Source: an uncultured Methanobrevibacter sp.
GTDB taxonomy: Archaea > Methanobacteriota > Methanobacteria > Methanobacteriales > Methanobacteriaceae
Direction: 5' to 3'
Length of the DNA stretch: 62,327 nucleotides
NCBI GenBank assembly: GCA_900320515.1
Contig: ONSJ01000011.1
Location: 1 to 62,327, forward strand
Made by a program: the position numbers and the translations under genes. The notes below the pieces were generated by a model. That model did no database searches and was not told the DNA's origin. It worked only from the letters and a program-made list of their open reading frames with translations. Below, piece after piece: positions 54,358-62,327 of this stretch (positions are counted from its first letter, which is position 1; the number at the start of each line of letters is the position of its first letter).

Positions 54358-55056
54358 ATGAAACTTAAAGATATAATCGAATTTCTGGATGAAAAAATTC
54401 CCCCATCATTGGCTCTTGACCATGATGAAGTAGGATTTAAAGGGGATTATGATTTAACAGAAGAGATTAATTCAATAAAGATTTATATGGACTTATTGCC
54501 CGAAGATGACTTGAATTACGAAAATACATTAATAGTAACTCATCATCCTCCATTATTTGTACCCAAAACACCAACATACACAATACATTCGAATTGGGAC
54601 ATAATCGGCGGCGGAGCAAATGATGCACTGGCAAAAGCATTGAAACTGGAAGTTTCAGGTTATTTTGATGATGAAACATGTATTGGAAGAATCTGCAAAA
54701 CAGACCGGAAATTCATTGAATTGAAAAGACAGATTTTAGATAATTTCAGCAATGCCAGAATTGTGAATAGCTTAGATGATGATGAGGCAATTAAAAATAT
54801 AGGAATAATTTCAGGTTTTGGACTTAAAAATCCGGAATATGTTTTATTGGCTAAAAATAAGAATGTTGACATATTGATATCTGGAGACCTGACACAGGAA
54901 ACAGCTATTCTGGCAATTAATTTGGGAATTACACTGATTGACCTGAATCACCATGAAAGTGAAATACCAGGACTGTATGCTCTTGGAGATGTTTTAAAAG
55001 AACTCAAGATAAACGTAGGAATTGTTGACAAAAAACCGATACAGGTGATAAAATGA
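54358..55056 (+). CDS. hcgD: NIF3-like protein HcgD
   Basis: 232 aa NIF3 family: SLALDHDEVGFKGD, TLIVTHHPPLFVP (His pair), TYTIHSNWDII and LIDLNHHESEIPGLYAL provide the conserved metal-binding His/Glu residues. HcgD binds a dinuclear iron site and may bring iron to the FeGP cofactor. Overlaps hcgE by 4 bp. Confidence 0.85.
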   Translation: MKLKDIIEFLDEKIPPSLALDHDEVGFKGDYDLTEEINSIKIYMDLLPEDDLNYENTLIVTHHPPLFVPKTPTYTIHSNWDIIGGGANDALAKALKLEVSGYFDDETCIGRICKTDRKFIELKRQILDNFSNARIVNSLDDDEAIKNIGIISGFGLKNPEYVLLAKNKNVDILISGDLTQETAILAINLGITLIDLNHHESEIPGLYALGDVLKELKINVGIVDKKPIQVIK

Positions 55057-55703
55057 CAGATGAAATTAAAAAAATGGAAGACAGACAGGTCCCTAAAGGC
55101 AGGATCGATTTAATCGGCTGTGGAAGATTAGGGCTGAGAATTGCAATAAACCTGATGCAGGTTCACAGAGGAGGCCCAAAAACAATAGCTGCATTTGATG
55201 GCCAAAAGGTTGATGGAGGCGATGTGATTTTCACACTTCTTGGAGCAGAGGCCGGGCAAAACAAACCGGATTTCATAAAACAGCTCTGTACCCACAAGAA
55301 AGAATTCAGAAATATCATAAGCTATCCTGAATATATTGATGCTGATAATCTTGATTTGGTTGAAGGGGATGTCGTGATTATTGTCATCGCCGGAGGAAAC
55401 ACAATCCCAACAGCCGCCAAAATAATAAAGCATGCTCACAAAAAAGGTGCAAAGACAATTGGAACTGCAGGAATATTCGGCTTTGGCGATGAAAATATTG
55501 AAATCAAGGACATTTCCGAGTATGACGAATCAAATCCTGCCGTTGAAGAGTTGAGAAAGCAGGGAATAACAGAAAACCATCTGATTTTAACCACAAACAA
55601 ACTGATCAGGGACAATGAACCTGTAACTCCATATACTTTGGATGAAGTGGCAAAAGTCATTACAATAAATGCATTGAAACTGTTGAGAGATCAAAATGAT
55701 TAA
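55053..55703 (+). CDS. hcgE: E1-like adenylyltransferase HcgE
   Basis: 216 aa. GRIDLIGCGRLGLRIAINLM and TIAAFDGQKVDGGDV are the ATP-binding motifs of ThiF/E1-like enzymes. HcgE activates the carboxyl group of guanylylpyridinol with ATP before HcgF. Overlaps hcgF by 8 bp. Confidence 0.85.
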   Translation: MTDEIKKMEDRQVPKGRIDLIGCGRLGLRIAINLMQVHRGGPKTIAAFDGQKVDGGDVIFTLLGAEAGQNKPDFIKQLCTHKKEFRNIISYPEYIDADNLDLVEGDVVIIVIAGGNTIPTAAKIIKHAHKKGAKTIGTAGIFGFGDENIEIKDISEYDESNPAVEELRKQGITENHLILTTNKLIRDNEPVTPYTLDEVAKVITINALKLLRDQND

Positions 55704-56256
55704 GATAGCAACTGCAGAATGTTTCACCCAGGGAAAAATCGGAAGGGAACTTCATGCGATAGCTCAATGCTATGAAGGCAATTTCGGAAGGGAATATGTA
55801 AAAAATCTTGAAGAATATGGTGATTTCGATTATAATGAGCTTAGCGTAACCTGCAGCTTATTCATTCCAACGATTGAAGCCGTTGTGAAGATTTTGAATG
55901 TCAAAAATCCTCCAAAACCCCACAAGCTGATTAAAGGAATTAAAGTTTATGATGAAAAAGGAGACATTGAAGTCAGCAAAATCATGGCACGTGCCGTTAA
56001 AGACTTGACTGACTGTGACATTGCAGTAGGAACTACAGCAGGCATCGGCCGTGGAGGAATTTGCATAATCACTGATGAATATGAAGTTTCAACTACAACC
56101 GGCATTTACGCTGACTTATGTGAAAACAACAGTGAAGACCTATTTCAAAGGTCACAGAACGGAATCAGAAAAACATTGGAAATCATTCTGCTGCTTTTAA
56201 ACAACAAATTTGATGAAATTGAAAAGCTAGAAAATACTGAATTAAATGTTCTCTAA
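55696..56256 (+). CDS. hcgF: Guanylylpyridinol thioester-forming protein HcgF
   Basis: 186 aa. The N-terminus MIKIATAECFTQGKIGRELH has Cys9, the residue that in HcgF forms a thioester with guanylylpyridinol. GTTAGIGRGGICIITDEYEV is another conserved block. Last gene of the hcg operon; its end overlaps the convergent DGC-domain gene by 15 bp. Confidence 0.85.
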   Translation: MIKIATAECFTQGKIGRELHAIAQCYEGNFGREYVKNLEEYGDFDYNELSVTCSLFIPTIEAVVKILNVKNPPKPHKLIKGIKVYDEKGDIEVSKIMARAVKDLTDCDIAVGTTAGIGRGGICIITDEYEVSTTTGIYADLCENNSEDLFQRSQNGIRKTLEIILLLLNNKFDEIEKLENTELNVL

Positions 56257-56619
56257 TTCTTTCAGGATATATCTTTTCAATATTTCAACTGCCTTTTCAC
56301 CGTCTTCATCAAGACGAACAGCATCCAACGGATTTAAATCATAAGCCTTGACGACTGCATCTGCAGCGATGTTTTTAACTGATTTTATATCCTTCTCATT
56401 CAATATTACTGAAGCGCAATCATCTCCGCAACCTGTGATTGTAACAATCTCTGCATCATCCAGAATCGGTGCGCAATTGTTAGGCTGTGCTGAATACTCT
56501 GTAATGCAAGCCGCAACAATGTTTTCATTTTCCAATGCCAGCTCAACACTGGCAGCCCTTACAACCAGACCTAATGGGGACAGTCCACTACATGATACCA
56601 ATGCTATTTTATCACTCAT
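56242..56619 (-). CDS. Putative zinc-binding protein, DGC-domain family
   Basis: 125 aa. VSCSGLSPLGLVVRAAS at the N-terminus, ITEYSAQPNNCAPI, and TGCGDDCASVILN give the Cys residues of DGC-type small proteins. Function unknown. Overlaps the upstream Fe-S protein gene by 4 bp and is probably the last of a three-gene leftward operon. Confidence 0.6.
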   Translation of the reverse strand: MSDKIALVSCSGLSPLGLVVRAASVELALENENIVAACITEYSAQPNNCAPILDDAEIVTITGCGDDCASVILNEKDIKSVKNIAADAVVKAYDLNPLDAVRLDEDGEKAVEILKRYILKELENI

Positions 56620-57332
56620 TTTTTCATCCTCTCATATCTTTTTTTGACTTTTTCATATCCTCTTTTGTAAAAGGGACAGAAATTAATACAGACACTGCAT
56701 CCTTCACGATGTGCCGTGCACTGTTTTCTTAAAAATTTACCATCTTCATCAAATACCTTTTCAGGGCATCTGTCAATGCATACTCCGCATGTTGAGCAGT
56801 AATCGCGAACCCATTCCATCTCATTTTCAGTTTTGAACGGCAGGTTTTCAATTGAGGTTTCAATCATGAAGAACCCCAGGTTCAATCCTTCCTTAAAGAG
56901 GCACATGTTGCTTCTTGTGATTACCGCATCATTTGACTGAAGCGCAATTGCCCTAAGGCTTACCCGGTCATCCAGGGGATTGATCAGATCTGCCCTGAAG
57001 CCGTTTTCCCTCAGGATGTCTGCAAGAGCGAAGGTTTTTGCCCCGACTTCCTGGAATTCCTCATCCATCAGTTTGCACTTTTCCTTTGAGGGGTCCATTT
57101 TCAAGATTTCTTCAGACATTGCGTATTTTAGAATTATGATATTATCCCAGTCAATATCCCATTCCTTTTTAAATTCATCACTCAATTTGGAATAGCTTAA
57201 ACCGGCAAATCTTGAGGCAATGGCAATGTCTCTGAATTCCTTTAAAAAATCATCGGTAATTGTGGTTTTGGGATGGTGAGGGTTTTCAATTTCATAAAAG
57301 TTTGGAATAGGTTGATGATATCTGAATCTCAT
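56616..57332 (-). CDS. 4Fe-4S double-cluster protein, QueG-like
   Basis: 238 aa. The C-terminus has CSTCGVCIDRCPEKVF and a second set CTAHREGCSVCINFCPF, the two-cluster arrangement of epoxyqueuosine-reductase (QueG)-like and dehalogenase-like proteins. The cobalamin-binding part of QueG is not obvious, so it may be an electron-transfer protein of a different pathway. It lies between an aminotransferase gene and the DGC gene. Confidence 0.6.
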   Translation of the reverse strand: MRFRYHQPIPNFYEIENPHHPKTTITDDFLKEFRDIAIASRFAGLSYSKLSDEFKKEWDIDWDNIIILKYAMSEEILKMDPSKEKCKLMDEEFQEVGAKTFALADILRENGFRADLINPLDDRVSLRAIALQSNDAVITRSNMCLFKEGLNLGFFMIETSIENLPFKTENEMEWVRDYCSTCGVCIDRCPEKVFDEDGKFLRKQCTAHREGCSVCINFCPFYKRGYEKVKKRYERMKK

Positions 57333-57338
57333 GCGAAC

Positions 57339-58514
57339 CTATTTAGTCCTTAATGCCTCAACGGCTTTAGGGAACTCTTGGCAGAATACTTTAACTTCCT
57401 CAGTCGGAATTGAAAAACTGATACGCAGATATCTGTCTCCGAACTCTTCGGAAGTGTATTCCCCTTCTCTTGTAAAGAGTTTCTTCTCAATCAGGTAATT
57501 TGACATCGCTTTAGGATTTATTCCAGCACCTGACAGGTCAATCACCATCATGTTTGCATCAGACGGATAGACAGGCAGGAACACCCCTTCAATCGGTTCA
57601 ATCATTTCATTGATTAGTCTTTGGTTTTCAAAGCAGGTTTCCCTCATTTGGTCAAACCATTGAGGTTTTGATTTGAGTCCTGCAATCGCACCGTACTGTG
57701 AAATGATGTTTACTCCCAAATCGTTGACAACCGCATTCTTGATGGCATCTATTATAGGTTTTGAGGACACGACTCCTCCTACCCTTAAACCTGCCATTCC
57801 AAATATCTTTGAAAAGCTGTAGATTGTCAAGGTTTGACCCGGAGCAAAGTTTTCCACTAAAAAGTGCTCTCTTGCAAAATCCTTGTAAGTTATGTCATGC
57901 AATAAGTATAAGTCATTTTCCTTTGCAATTTCTGCAAATTCCTTGAGTTCATCTTCGGTATATGATGAACCTAACGGATTTAAAGGATCTATCAATATTA
58001 CCATACGGGTGTTTTCATCCATATTCTCCCTTAAAAGCTTTGGAGTTAACTTGTAGTTGTTTTCAGGATAATAAATCGGAACGTACCTTACTTCACCTGC
58101 AAATCTGTTTGCAAAGTCCCCTATGATGAAATAGCCCGGATCGGATAAAATCACATTGTCTTCAGGTTCAAGAAGTGCCTGCATAACAAGATACAGGGAC
58201 TCTGTTGCGCCGGAGGTCAGCAATACCTCCAAATCCTTTAATCCCAAATCGTCTAAAATCAATTGTTTAAGTTCACTGAATCCTTCAGGGGCAGGATATC
58301 TGCAGAATGTCTTTTCCTTAATGGCCTCAATCATAGCATCGGCAATTGTATCGTCATGTAAATGGTTGGTGTTCTGGCCCATCCAAATCATGTCCTTGTC
58401 CATATACATATCTTCAAAAAAGTCGTTAGCACATTCATATCCTTCTGGAGGTACTCTTTCGGTTTTTTGAAATTTCTTTTTTGGGTTTTTAATATCGAAA
58501 TCCTTTTCCCTCAT
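57339..58514 (-). CDS. PLP-dependent class I/II aminotransferase
   Basis: About 391 aa. VLLTSGATESLYLVMQALLE (cofactor binding), DPLNPLGSSYTEDELKE and IYSFSKIFGMAGLRVG (the Lys that binds PLP, followed by Arg-type residues) identify the fold. Could be an aspartate/aromatic or histidinol-phosphate type enzyme; substrate not assignable by eye. ATG 58514 follows GAGTGA; a GTG nine bases earlier is possible. Confidence 0.75.
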   Translation of the reverse strand: MREKDFDIKNPKKKFQKTERVPPEGYECANDFFEDMYMDKDMIWMGQNTNHLHDDTIADAMIEAIKEKTFCRYPAPEGFSELKQLILDDLGLKDLEVLLTSGATESLYLVMQALLEPEDNVILSDPGYFIIGDFANRFAGEVRYVPIYYPENNYKLTPKLLRENMDENTRMVILIDPLNPLGSSYTEDELKEFAEIAKENDLYLLHDITYKDFAREHFLVENFAPGQTLTIYSFSKIFGMAGLRVGGVVSSKPIIDAIKNAVVNDLGVNIISQYGAIAGLKSKPQWFDQMRETCFENQRLINEMIEPIEGVFLPVYPSDANMMVIDLSGAGINPKAMSNYLIEKKLFTREGEYTSEEFGDRYLRISFSIPTEEVKVFCQEFPKAVEALRTK

Positions 58515-58573
58515 AGTTATCACTCAAACAATTCCAAAATAAATATATATTTTTAATTGTTAATAAAATTAAC

Positions 58574-59278
58574 CTACTCAATACCATTTGAGGTGATTGA
58601 AAAAGTAACCTGCCTTCCTTCAGGAAGACTTCTGTGTCGCATCAAGGTGGCAATCCTCTGGTCAATCTCGCTTCCGCGCTCCAATCTGATTATGACCTTG
58701 CTGATGTAGGCGATAATATCTCCGCCGACCGCCTTAACCTCACTGTTTCCCTCATCATCAAATGAATTGTAAATCTGGTTTGTAATGATTACCGCAATGT
58801 CATACCTGCGGGCAAGATTGGACAGAAGCTGAATCTGCTTTCTCAGCTCCTTGCTCAGCTTATATGACTTCATGTCATCCACCCTGTAAAGTGCAACGGC
58901 CGAATCAAGAACAATCAGGTCAACCTCCTCATGGTGCTTTCGAAGCCACACGTCGATTGACCTTAGGTTTTCGGTCTGCTGCAGAAAATCAGTCGGTTCG
59001 AAAACCATTATGTTATTGGCCACGTTTGAGAAGTGAGGTCCTGAAATCTGCTTGATTCTGTCAATTGATATTCCTCCTTCAGTATCAATATAGATTACCT
59101 TTCTGCCGGCTTTTGCAACATTGACGGCCAGCATCAATGCGACATTGCTTTTTCCGGAACTTGGAGAGCCGAATATCTGGGTTATGCATCCCTTTTCAAA
59201 ACCTCCGTCGAGCAGATCATCAAGTGATGAGTTTGACGGAATCTTATGATTGTCTTCAAAATTAGCCAATACCTTCAT
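58574..59278 (-). CDS. radB: DNA repair and recombination protein RadB
   Basis: 234 aa, RecA fold without the N-terminal domain of RadA. Walker A GSPSSGKSNVALM, Walker B VDLIVLDSAVAL, IITNQIYNSFDDEGN and KVIIRLERGSEIDQR are the RadB pattern. It assists RadA in recombination. Confidence 0.88.
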   Translation of the reverse strand: MKVLANFEDNHKIPSNSSLDDLLDGGFEKGCITQIFGSPSSGKSNVALMLAVNVAKAGRKVIYIDTEGGISIDRIKQISGPHFSNVANNIMVFEPTDFLQQTENLRSIDVWLRKHHEEVDLIVLDSAVALYRVDDMKSYKLSKELRKQIQLLSNLARRYDIAVIITNQIYNSFDDEGNSEVKAVGGDIIAYISKVIIRLERGSEIDQRIATLMRHRSLPEGRQVTFSITSNGIE

Positions 59279-59404
59279 GATACAATATTGATTTTTATAT
59301 GTTATAAAAATTTTTAATTTTTGATAAAATACTGATTTTTAGAGCCAAAACAATCAAAGAAGTGCAAAAATTAGATGTTATCATATTATTTCGAATTTTA
59401 ACCG

Positions 59405-59496
59405 TCATTTAATCCATAGTGACCAAAAGGTTACCTTACATTTATATATAACCTCAAACAATGCCAATAGTACAAAATCACAAGAGGTGAATAATA
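59405..59496 (+). promoter_or_regulatory. Promoter of the thioester-domain surface protein
   Basis: CATTTATATATAACC at about 59440-59454 is a strong TATA box. Just upstream GTGACC-AAAA-GGTTAC is a near-perfect inverted repeat (59418-59433), a possible operator. AGAGGTGA at 59482-59489 is the ribosome-binding site before the ATG at 59497. Confidence 0.5.
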
Positions 59497-60450
59497 TTGA
59501 AAAAACCCCTGATTACAATCCTAATGATAATATTTGCGGTCACAACCTGCATGAATTTCGTATCTGCAGAAAACGAGACAAATATCCTAAGAAGCAGCGA
59601 ATCCGAAGAAGAAGTCCTTGCAAGCGAGGACGGCCACGTCAACATTACCTTTGACAATGGATATAACGGATACTGCATCAACTATGGAGAGCATGAAGCA
59701 AAGACCGGCCAGGAATATAGTGTAAAGGACACAACATATGCCACAAACAAGAATTCTGGTGAAAGCGTCGGCAACTACCTGAAAACCTATTTTGTGGACT
59801 ATTATGACGATGCCATGAGAAATGACATTGTCACACAGCATACCATATGGCACTTCACCGATGATTTCAACGGATGGAGGATAGATCCGCTTCTAATCGA
59901 AAACATCAAGTCAACAGCATCAACAAAGACAATCCCCGACAGCGGGGCCGTAAGGCAAATCAACAATACAACCGAGGCAGTGTTTGACTTCCAGGTACTG
60001 AGTTCAGACAAATCCGGCCACCAAAACTTCTTTGCATATAAGATAACCTACAGAGACATTGTAAAGGAAATTATCGCCAATGCAAGCGGTTCAAATGACA
60101 CATCCTCAGAATACGAAAAAAACATTACCAACACCACCGAAAACAACAGAACCCATGAAAAAGCTGAAAATATTAGCAATGCCAGTGAAAACAACAAAAC
60201 CCATGAAAAAACTGAAAATATTAGCAATGCCAGTGAAAACACTACATTAAATGAAAAGCAAAAAAACACTGCCCGCCCTACACAAAGCAACGGCAAAACA
60301 GCACCGAACAATACTCAAAAAGTTTCAAAAGAGAATGTTTCCAAATCAATAAGCCTGTCAAAACATGTGACCGGAAAAAGAACCATTGGAATAATAATGC
60401 TATTGATTCTGCTTGGAATAGTGGCAATTAAATACATCAGAAGAGATTAA
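59497..60450 (+). CDS. Surface protein with a thioester (TED)-like domain and repeat stalk
   Basis: 317 aa. Signal peptide to about residue 24. NGYNGYCINYG (Cys60) and IVTQHTIWHFTD (Gln114) match the YC and TQxxIW motifs of thioester domains (PF08341), where Cys and Gln form an internal thioester that captures host or surface nucleophiles. A stalk with tandem ENNKTHEKTENISNAS-type repeats (about residues 211-245, rich in sequons) and a C-terminal membrane helix with basic tail (IIMLLILLGIVAIKYIRRD) follow. Confidence 0.6.
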   Translation: MKKPLITILMIIFAVTTCMNFVSAENETNILRSSESEEEVLASEDGHVNITFDNGYNGYCINYGEHEAKTGQEYSVKDTTYATNKNSGESVGNYLKTYFVDYYDDAMRNDIVTQHTIWHFTDDFNGWRIDPLLIENIKSTASTKTIPDSGAVRQINNTTEAVFDFQVLSSDKSGHQNFFAYKITYRDIVKEIIANASGSNDTSSEYEKNITNTTENNRTHEKAENISNASENNKTHEKTENISNASENTTLNEKQKNTARPTQSNGKTAPNNTQKVSKENVSKSISLSKHVTGKRTIGIIMLLILLGIVAIKYIRRD

Positions 60451-60453
60451 CCC

Positions 60454-61035
60454 CTAATCTCTTATTATTTTTGGTTTCAAACCTGTCAAATCAATGATTG
60501 ACGATGCCTTTTCAGATTTAAGCTCACCCACATCAATCACCAAATCGACTTCACAGTCGAGCTGCTCCAGGATTTCGCTTGGCCTTGACAGCATTTCATC
60601 ATCTGATATGTTTGCGCTTGTTGTGGTTATCGGAAAAATGCCTGCCAGCCTGCAGGCGATTTCATTGTCCGGAACCCTGACACCCACATTGCTCAATCCG
60701 CCAGTGACGGATCTTGGAACGATTTTCCTTTTTTTTAAAATGAATGTGTACGGCCCCGGAAGGTACTCGCCAATAGTTTTCTTTTGGGACAATGATGCCT
60801 TTGCAACCAGATCTATTGCGCCAACATCACTGACAAGTATTGAAAGGGGCTTGAGATAGCTTCTATGCTTGATATCAAAGACTCGCCTAACTGCCTTATT
60901 GTCAAATATGTTGGCACCCAGCCCATAAACCGTATCTGTAGGGTACAGCACCACTCCCCCATCGGCCAGGACGCTTATTGCCTGAGATATGACTTTCCCA
61001 TCAACTTCATCAATGCTTGTTTTCAATACTTTCAT
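60454..61035 (-). CDS. L-threonylcarbamoyladenylate synthase (TsaC/Sua5/YrdC)
   Basis: 193 aa. GGVVLYPTDTVYGLGANIFD, IFDIKHRSYLKPLSIL-type (here VFDIKHRSYLKPLSILV), GPYTFILKKR and VGVRVPDNEIACRL, ending with TTSANISDDEM, are the YrdC motifs. It makes the TC-AMP used for t6A37 in tRNA. It lacks the extra Sua5 C-domain. Convergent with the TED protein gene. Confidence 0.9.
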   Translation of the reverse strand: MKVLKTSIDEVDGKVISQAISVLADGGVVLYPTDTVYGLGANIFDNKAVRRVFDIKHRSYLKPLSILVSDVGAIDLVAKASLSQKKTIGEYLPGPYTFILKKRKIVPRSVTGGLSNVGVRVPDNEIACRLAGIFPITTTSANISDDEMLSRPSEILEQLDCEVDLVIDVGELKSEKASSIIDLTGLKPKIIRD

Positions 61036-61071
61036 TCATCTTTATATTGTATAAAATCTTTATATATAATT

Positions 61072-61638
61072 ATGCTTCAAAGTTTAAGACCATTATTGAC
61101 AAAAATATTGAACCCGCTAGCCCGAAATCTGAACATAAATCCGAATATTGTAACAGTTATCTCTCCATTCGTTGCAGTTCTTGCAGCCTATGGATTTGCA
61201 AACCACAATCTTATTTTAGGATTTGTTGCAATACTGCTTTCAGGATTTCTTGATGTTGTCGACGGTGCCGTTGCAAGATACCATGGCAGGGCGTCCCCAT
61301 TCGGCGCATTCCTTGATTCAACAATGGACAGGTTTGCAGATGCAATAATCTACATCGGAATCATATTCGGAGGATACTGCGACTGGTTTGTTGGCGTTCT
61401 GGCAATACACTCAGCGATAACCGTCAGCTATGTTCGTTCAAGGGCGGAATCACAGGGTGCCGAGTGCAACATAGGAATTGCAGAAAGGGCTGTTCGTATG
61501 ATAATCCTGATGATCGGGGCAATAATCGGATACTTTGCAGGCGACATCTACTTTACATACATTATCTACATTCTAGTGATATTGTCCTACTTTACTGTAG
61601 CACAAAGAATCGTTTACGTTTGGAGGCAACTTAAATGA
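61072..61638 (+). CDS. CDP-alcohol phosphatidyltransferase, probably archaetidylinositol phosphate synthase
   Basis: About 188 aa, five to six membrane helices. The catalytic motif is complete: DVVDGAVARYHGRASPFGAF then LDSTMDRFAD, i.e. D-G-x2-A-R-x8-G-x3-D-x3-D. Archaeal relatives join CDP-archaeol with inositol-1-phosphate. The frame opens upstream antisense to tsaC, but ATG 61072 is the sensible start; it follows closely after TATA-like sequences, so the leader is very short. Confidence 0.75.
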   Translation: MLQSLRPLLTKILNPLARNLNINPNIVTVISPFVAVLAAYGFANHNLILGFVAILLSGFLDVVDGAVARYHGRASPFGAFLDSTMDRFADAIIYIGIIFGGYCDWFVGVLAIHSAITVSYVRSRAESQGAECNIGIAERAVRMIILMIGAIIGYFAGDIYFTYIIYILVILSYFTVAQRIVYVWRQLK

Positions 61639-61877
61639 GTGAACTGGAAAGCCCGGAAAAGATAGCAAAGGATATTGCAAAACTTGAAAGGAACCTGAAT
61701 CAGGTAGCCCACATAGAGTTTGTCGGAAAGGAAAAGGAAGTCTATGACAGGGCAATTGATTACTGGAACGATTCCAAATATTATCTTGAAAAAGAGGACA
61801 TGAGAACTGCATTCGGGTGCATCGAATACAGTCATGGTTTACTTGATGCCTTAAGGATGATTCATGGAATCATCTAA
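61635..61877 (+). CDS. DUF357-family helical protein
   Basis: 80 aa, fully alpha-helical and charged: YDRAIDYWNDSKYYLEKEDM and GCIEYSHGLLDALRMIHGI match DUF357, a small archaeal family (often next to CDP-alcohol transferase or nucleotidyltransferase genes). Function unknown. Overlaps the preceding gene by 4 bp. Confidence 0.8.
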   Translation: MSELESPEKIAKDIAKLERNLNQVAHIEFVGKEKEVYDRAIDYWNDSKYYLEKEDMRTAFGCIEYSHGLLDALRMIHGII

Positions 61878-62066
61878 CTATTTTTTTTGAATTGTGCAAT
61901 TTCTGCACAGGTTGAACACGTTCAGCTGGAAAATTTCTTTAGACTTAATGAAGAATATTCCATTGGAACCACACATATAAACACCAAAAATTACATGAAA
62001 TAACTCAAACCGTGAAATAATTAAAATAACAAATGAAATAATTAAAAGAAATAATCCGCTCATCAA
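61878..62066 (-). CDS. Possible small membrane protein with Cys motif
   Basis: 62 aa: a hydrophobic helix (LFLLIISFVILIISRFELF), then MCGSNGIFFIKSKEIF and a C-terminal CRNC. The three Cys could bind a metal with another ligand. No ribosome-binding site is clear. It abuts the DUF357 gene end. May be real but could also be chance. Confidence 0.35.
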   Translation of the reverse strand: MMSGLFLLIISFVILIISRFELFHVIFGVYMCGSNGIFFIKSKEIFQLNVFNLCRNCTIQKK

Positions 62067-62243
62067 AATAATAAAACGTCAAATTAATTAAAACAATATC
62101 AAGCAAGAGTCCATTTTCAATTTGTTTTGGTATTTATGAGGAATTTACCCTGAAATACCCTAAAACTACAAAATAAACTATCCAAAAAACTGCTAAAAAT
62201 TTGGTAAAAATAATTTAAATCAAAAAAAGAGGGCGACTCAAAA

Positions 62244-62327
62244 TTAATTATTTTTTAAAAATTTTTTTGCATTAATTTTTATTATTTTCAGGTATTTTGT
62301 TTGTTGTTTTGGTGTATGAGTTCGTTT
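62244..62327 (-). CDS. Possible C-terminal end of an ORF cut by the window edge
   Basis: The minus-strand frame is open from the right edge for 27 codons and ends at TAA (62244-62246); the last residues are Lys/Asn-rich (YLKIIKINAKKFLKNN). Too short to identify. The stretch 62067-62243 is AT-rich with no gene, RNA or repeat that I can see. Confidence 0.25.
   Translation of the reverse strand, partial: KRTHTPKQQTKYLKIIKINAKKFLKNN

Overview
The window is AT-rich archaeal DNA and looks like a hydrogenotrophic methanogen of the Methanobacteriales, most likely Methanobrevibacter. The evidence is a mer fragment, the full porCDAB-EF operon, [Fe]-hydrogenase hmd with the hcgA-G cofactor genes, an Flp (formate dehydrogenase-like) cluster, a methanofuran gene, archaeosine, RadB, aEF-1beta and ABCE1 genes, archaeal TATA promoters, and secreted adhesin-like proteins typical of gut methanogens. 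Start codons are often TTG or GTG and usually follow GGTG or GGAGG ribosome-binding sites.

Layout. 1-8.5 kb: mer 3' end, RaSEA, a nucleotidyltransferase-like gene, a leftward block of tRNA thiolation/sulfur carrier/DUF89/oxidoreductase genes, and a MoxR-VWA pair. 8.5-16.8 kb: dihydropteroate synthase-like gene, por operon, a HisKA_2-type histidine kinase, fumarase alpha. 16.8-21.7 kb: PhoU-type regulator, two tRNAs (Leu, Thr), a mini-ferredoxin followed by a DUF4330-like protein and a glycan polymerase. 22-27.3 kb: nickel/cobalt ECF transporter (MNQO), then feoA/feoB. 27.5-35.7 kb: small secreted proteins, MarR regulator, TctA-like permease, an AT-rich HATPase/STAS-like pair, methyltransferase, Tad-type secretion ATPase and membrane protein, DUF4012 protein. 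36.7-44.6 kb: a 1.2-kaa beta-helix/papain adhesin and a translation-related block ending with ABCE1. 45.6-56.3 kb: flp cluster, hcgG, hmd and hcgABCDEF. 56.2-62.3 kb: an Fe-S/aminotransferase operon, radB, a thioester-domain surface protein, tsaC, a CDP-alcohol phosphotransferase and DUF357.

The most unusual content lies in the long gaps between genes. At 35.8-36.7 kb there is a 460-bp tandem duplication. Each copy reads, on the minus strand, as a promoter flanked by two DtxR-type palindromes (TTTAGG-N4-CCTAAA), a roughly 290-nt RNA with about seven hairpins, and a terminator hairpin with a U tract. At 44.6-45.65 kb there are two further structured minus-strand RNAs. One has its own promoter, a duplicate of the flp promoter carrying GTAATA/TATTAC elements; the other forms the 3' end of the flp operon. 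All four RNAs present a UCUCCUC or UUCUCCUC loop, the complement of a Shine-Dalgarno sequence. The GTAATA/TATTAC elements also lie in front of the nickel transporter, flp and hcgG/hmd, so they probably form a nickel-starvation regulon. I propose that the window carries an archaeal set of metal-responsive small RNAs, analogous in logic to RyhB/PrrF, together with the enzymes (Hmd, Hcg, Flp) that replace nickel enzymes when nickel is short.

As sequenced, hmd is broken: about 40 nt are missing near the 5' end and the frame shifts, although all hcg genes are intact. This is either a recent mutation or an assembly error. Promoters, start points, operators and RNA structures were read by eye; nothing was computed.
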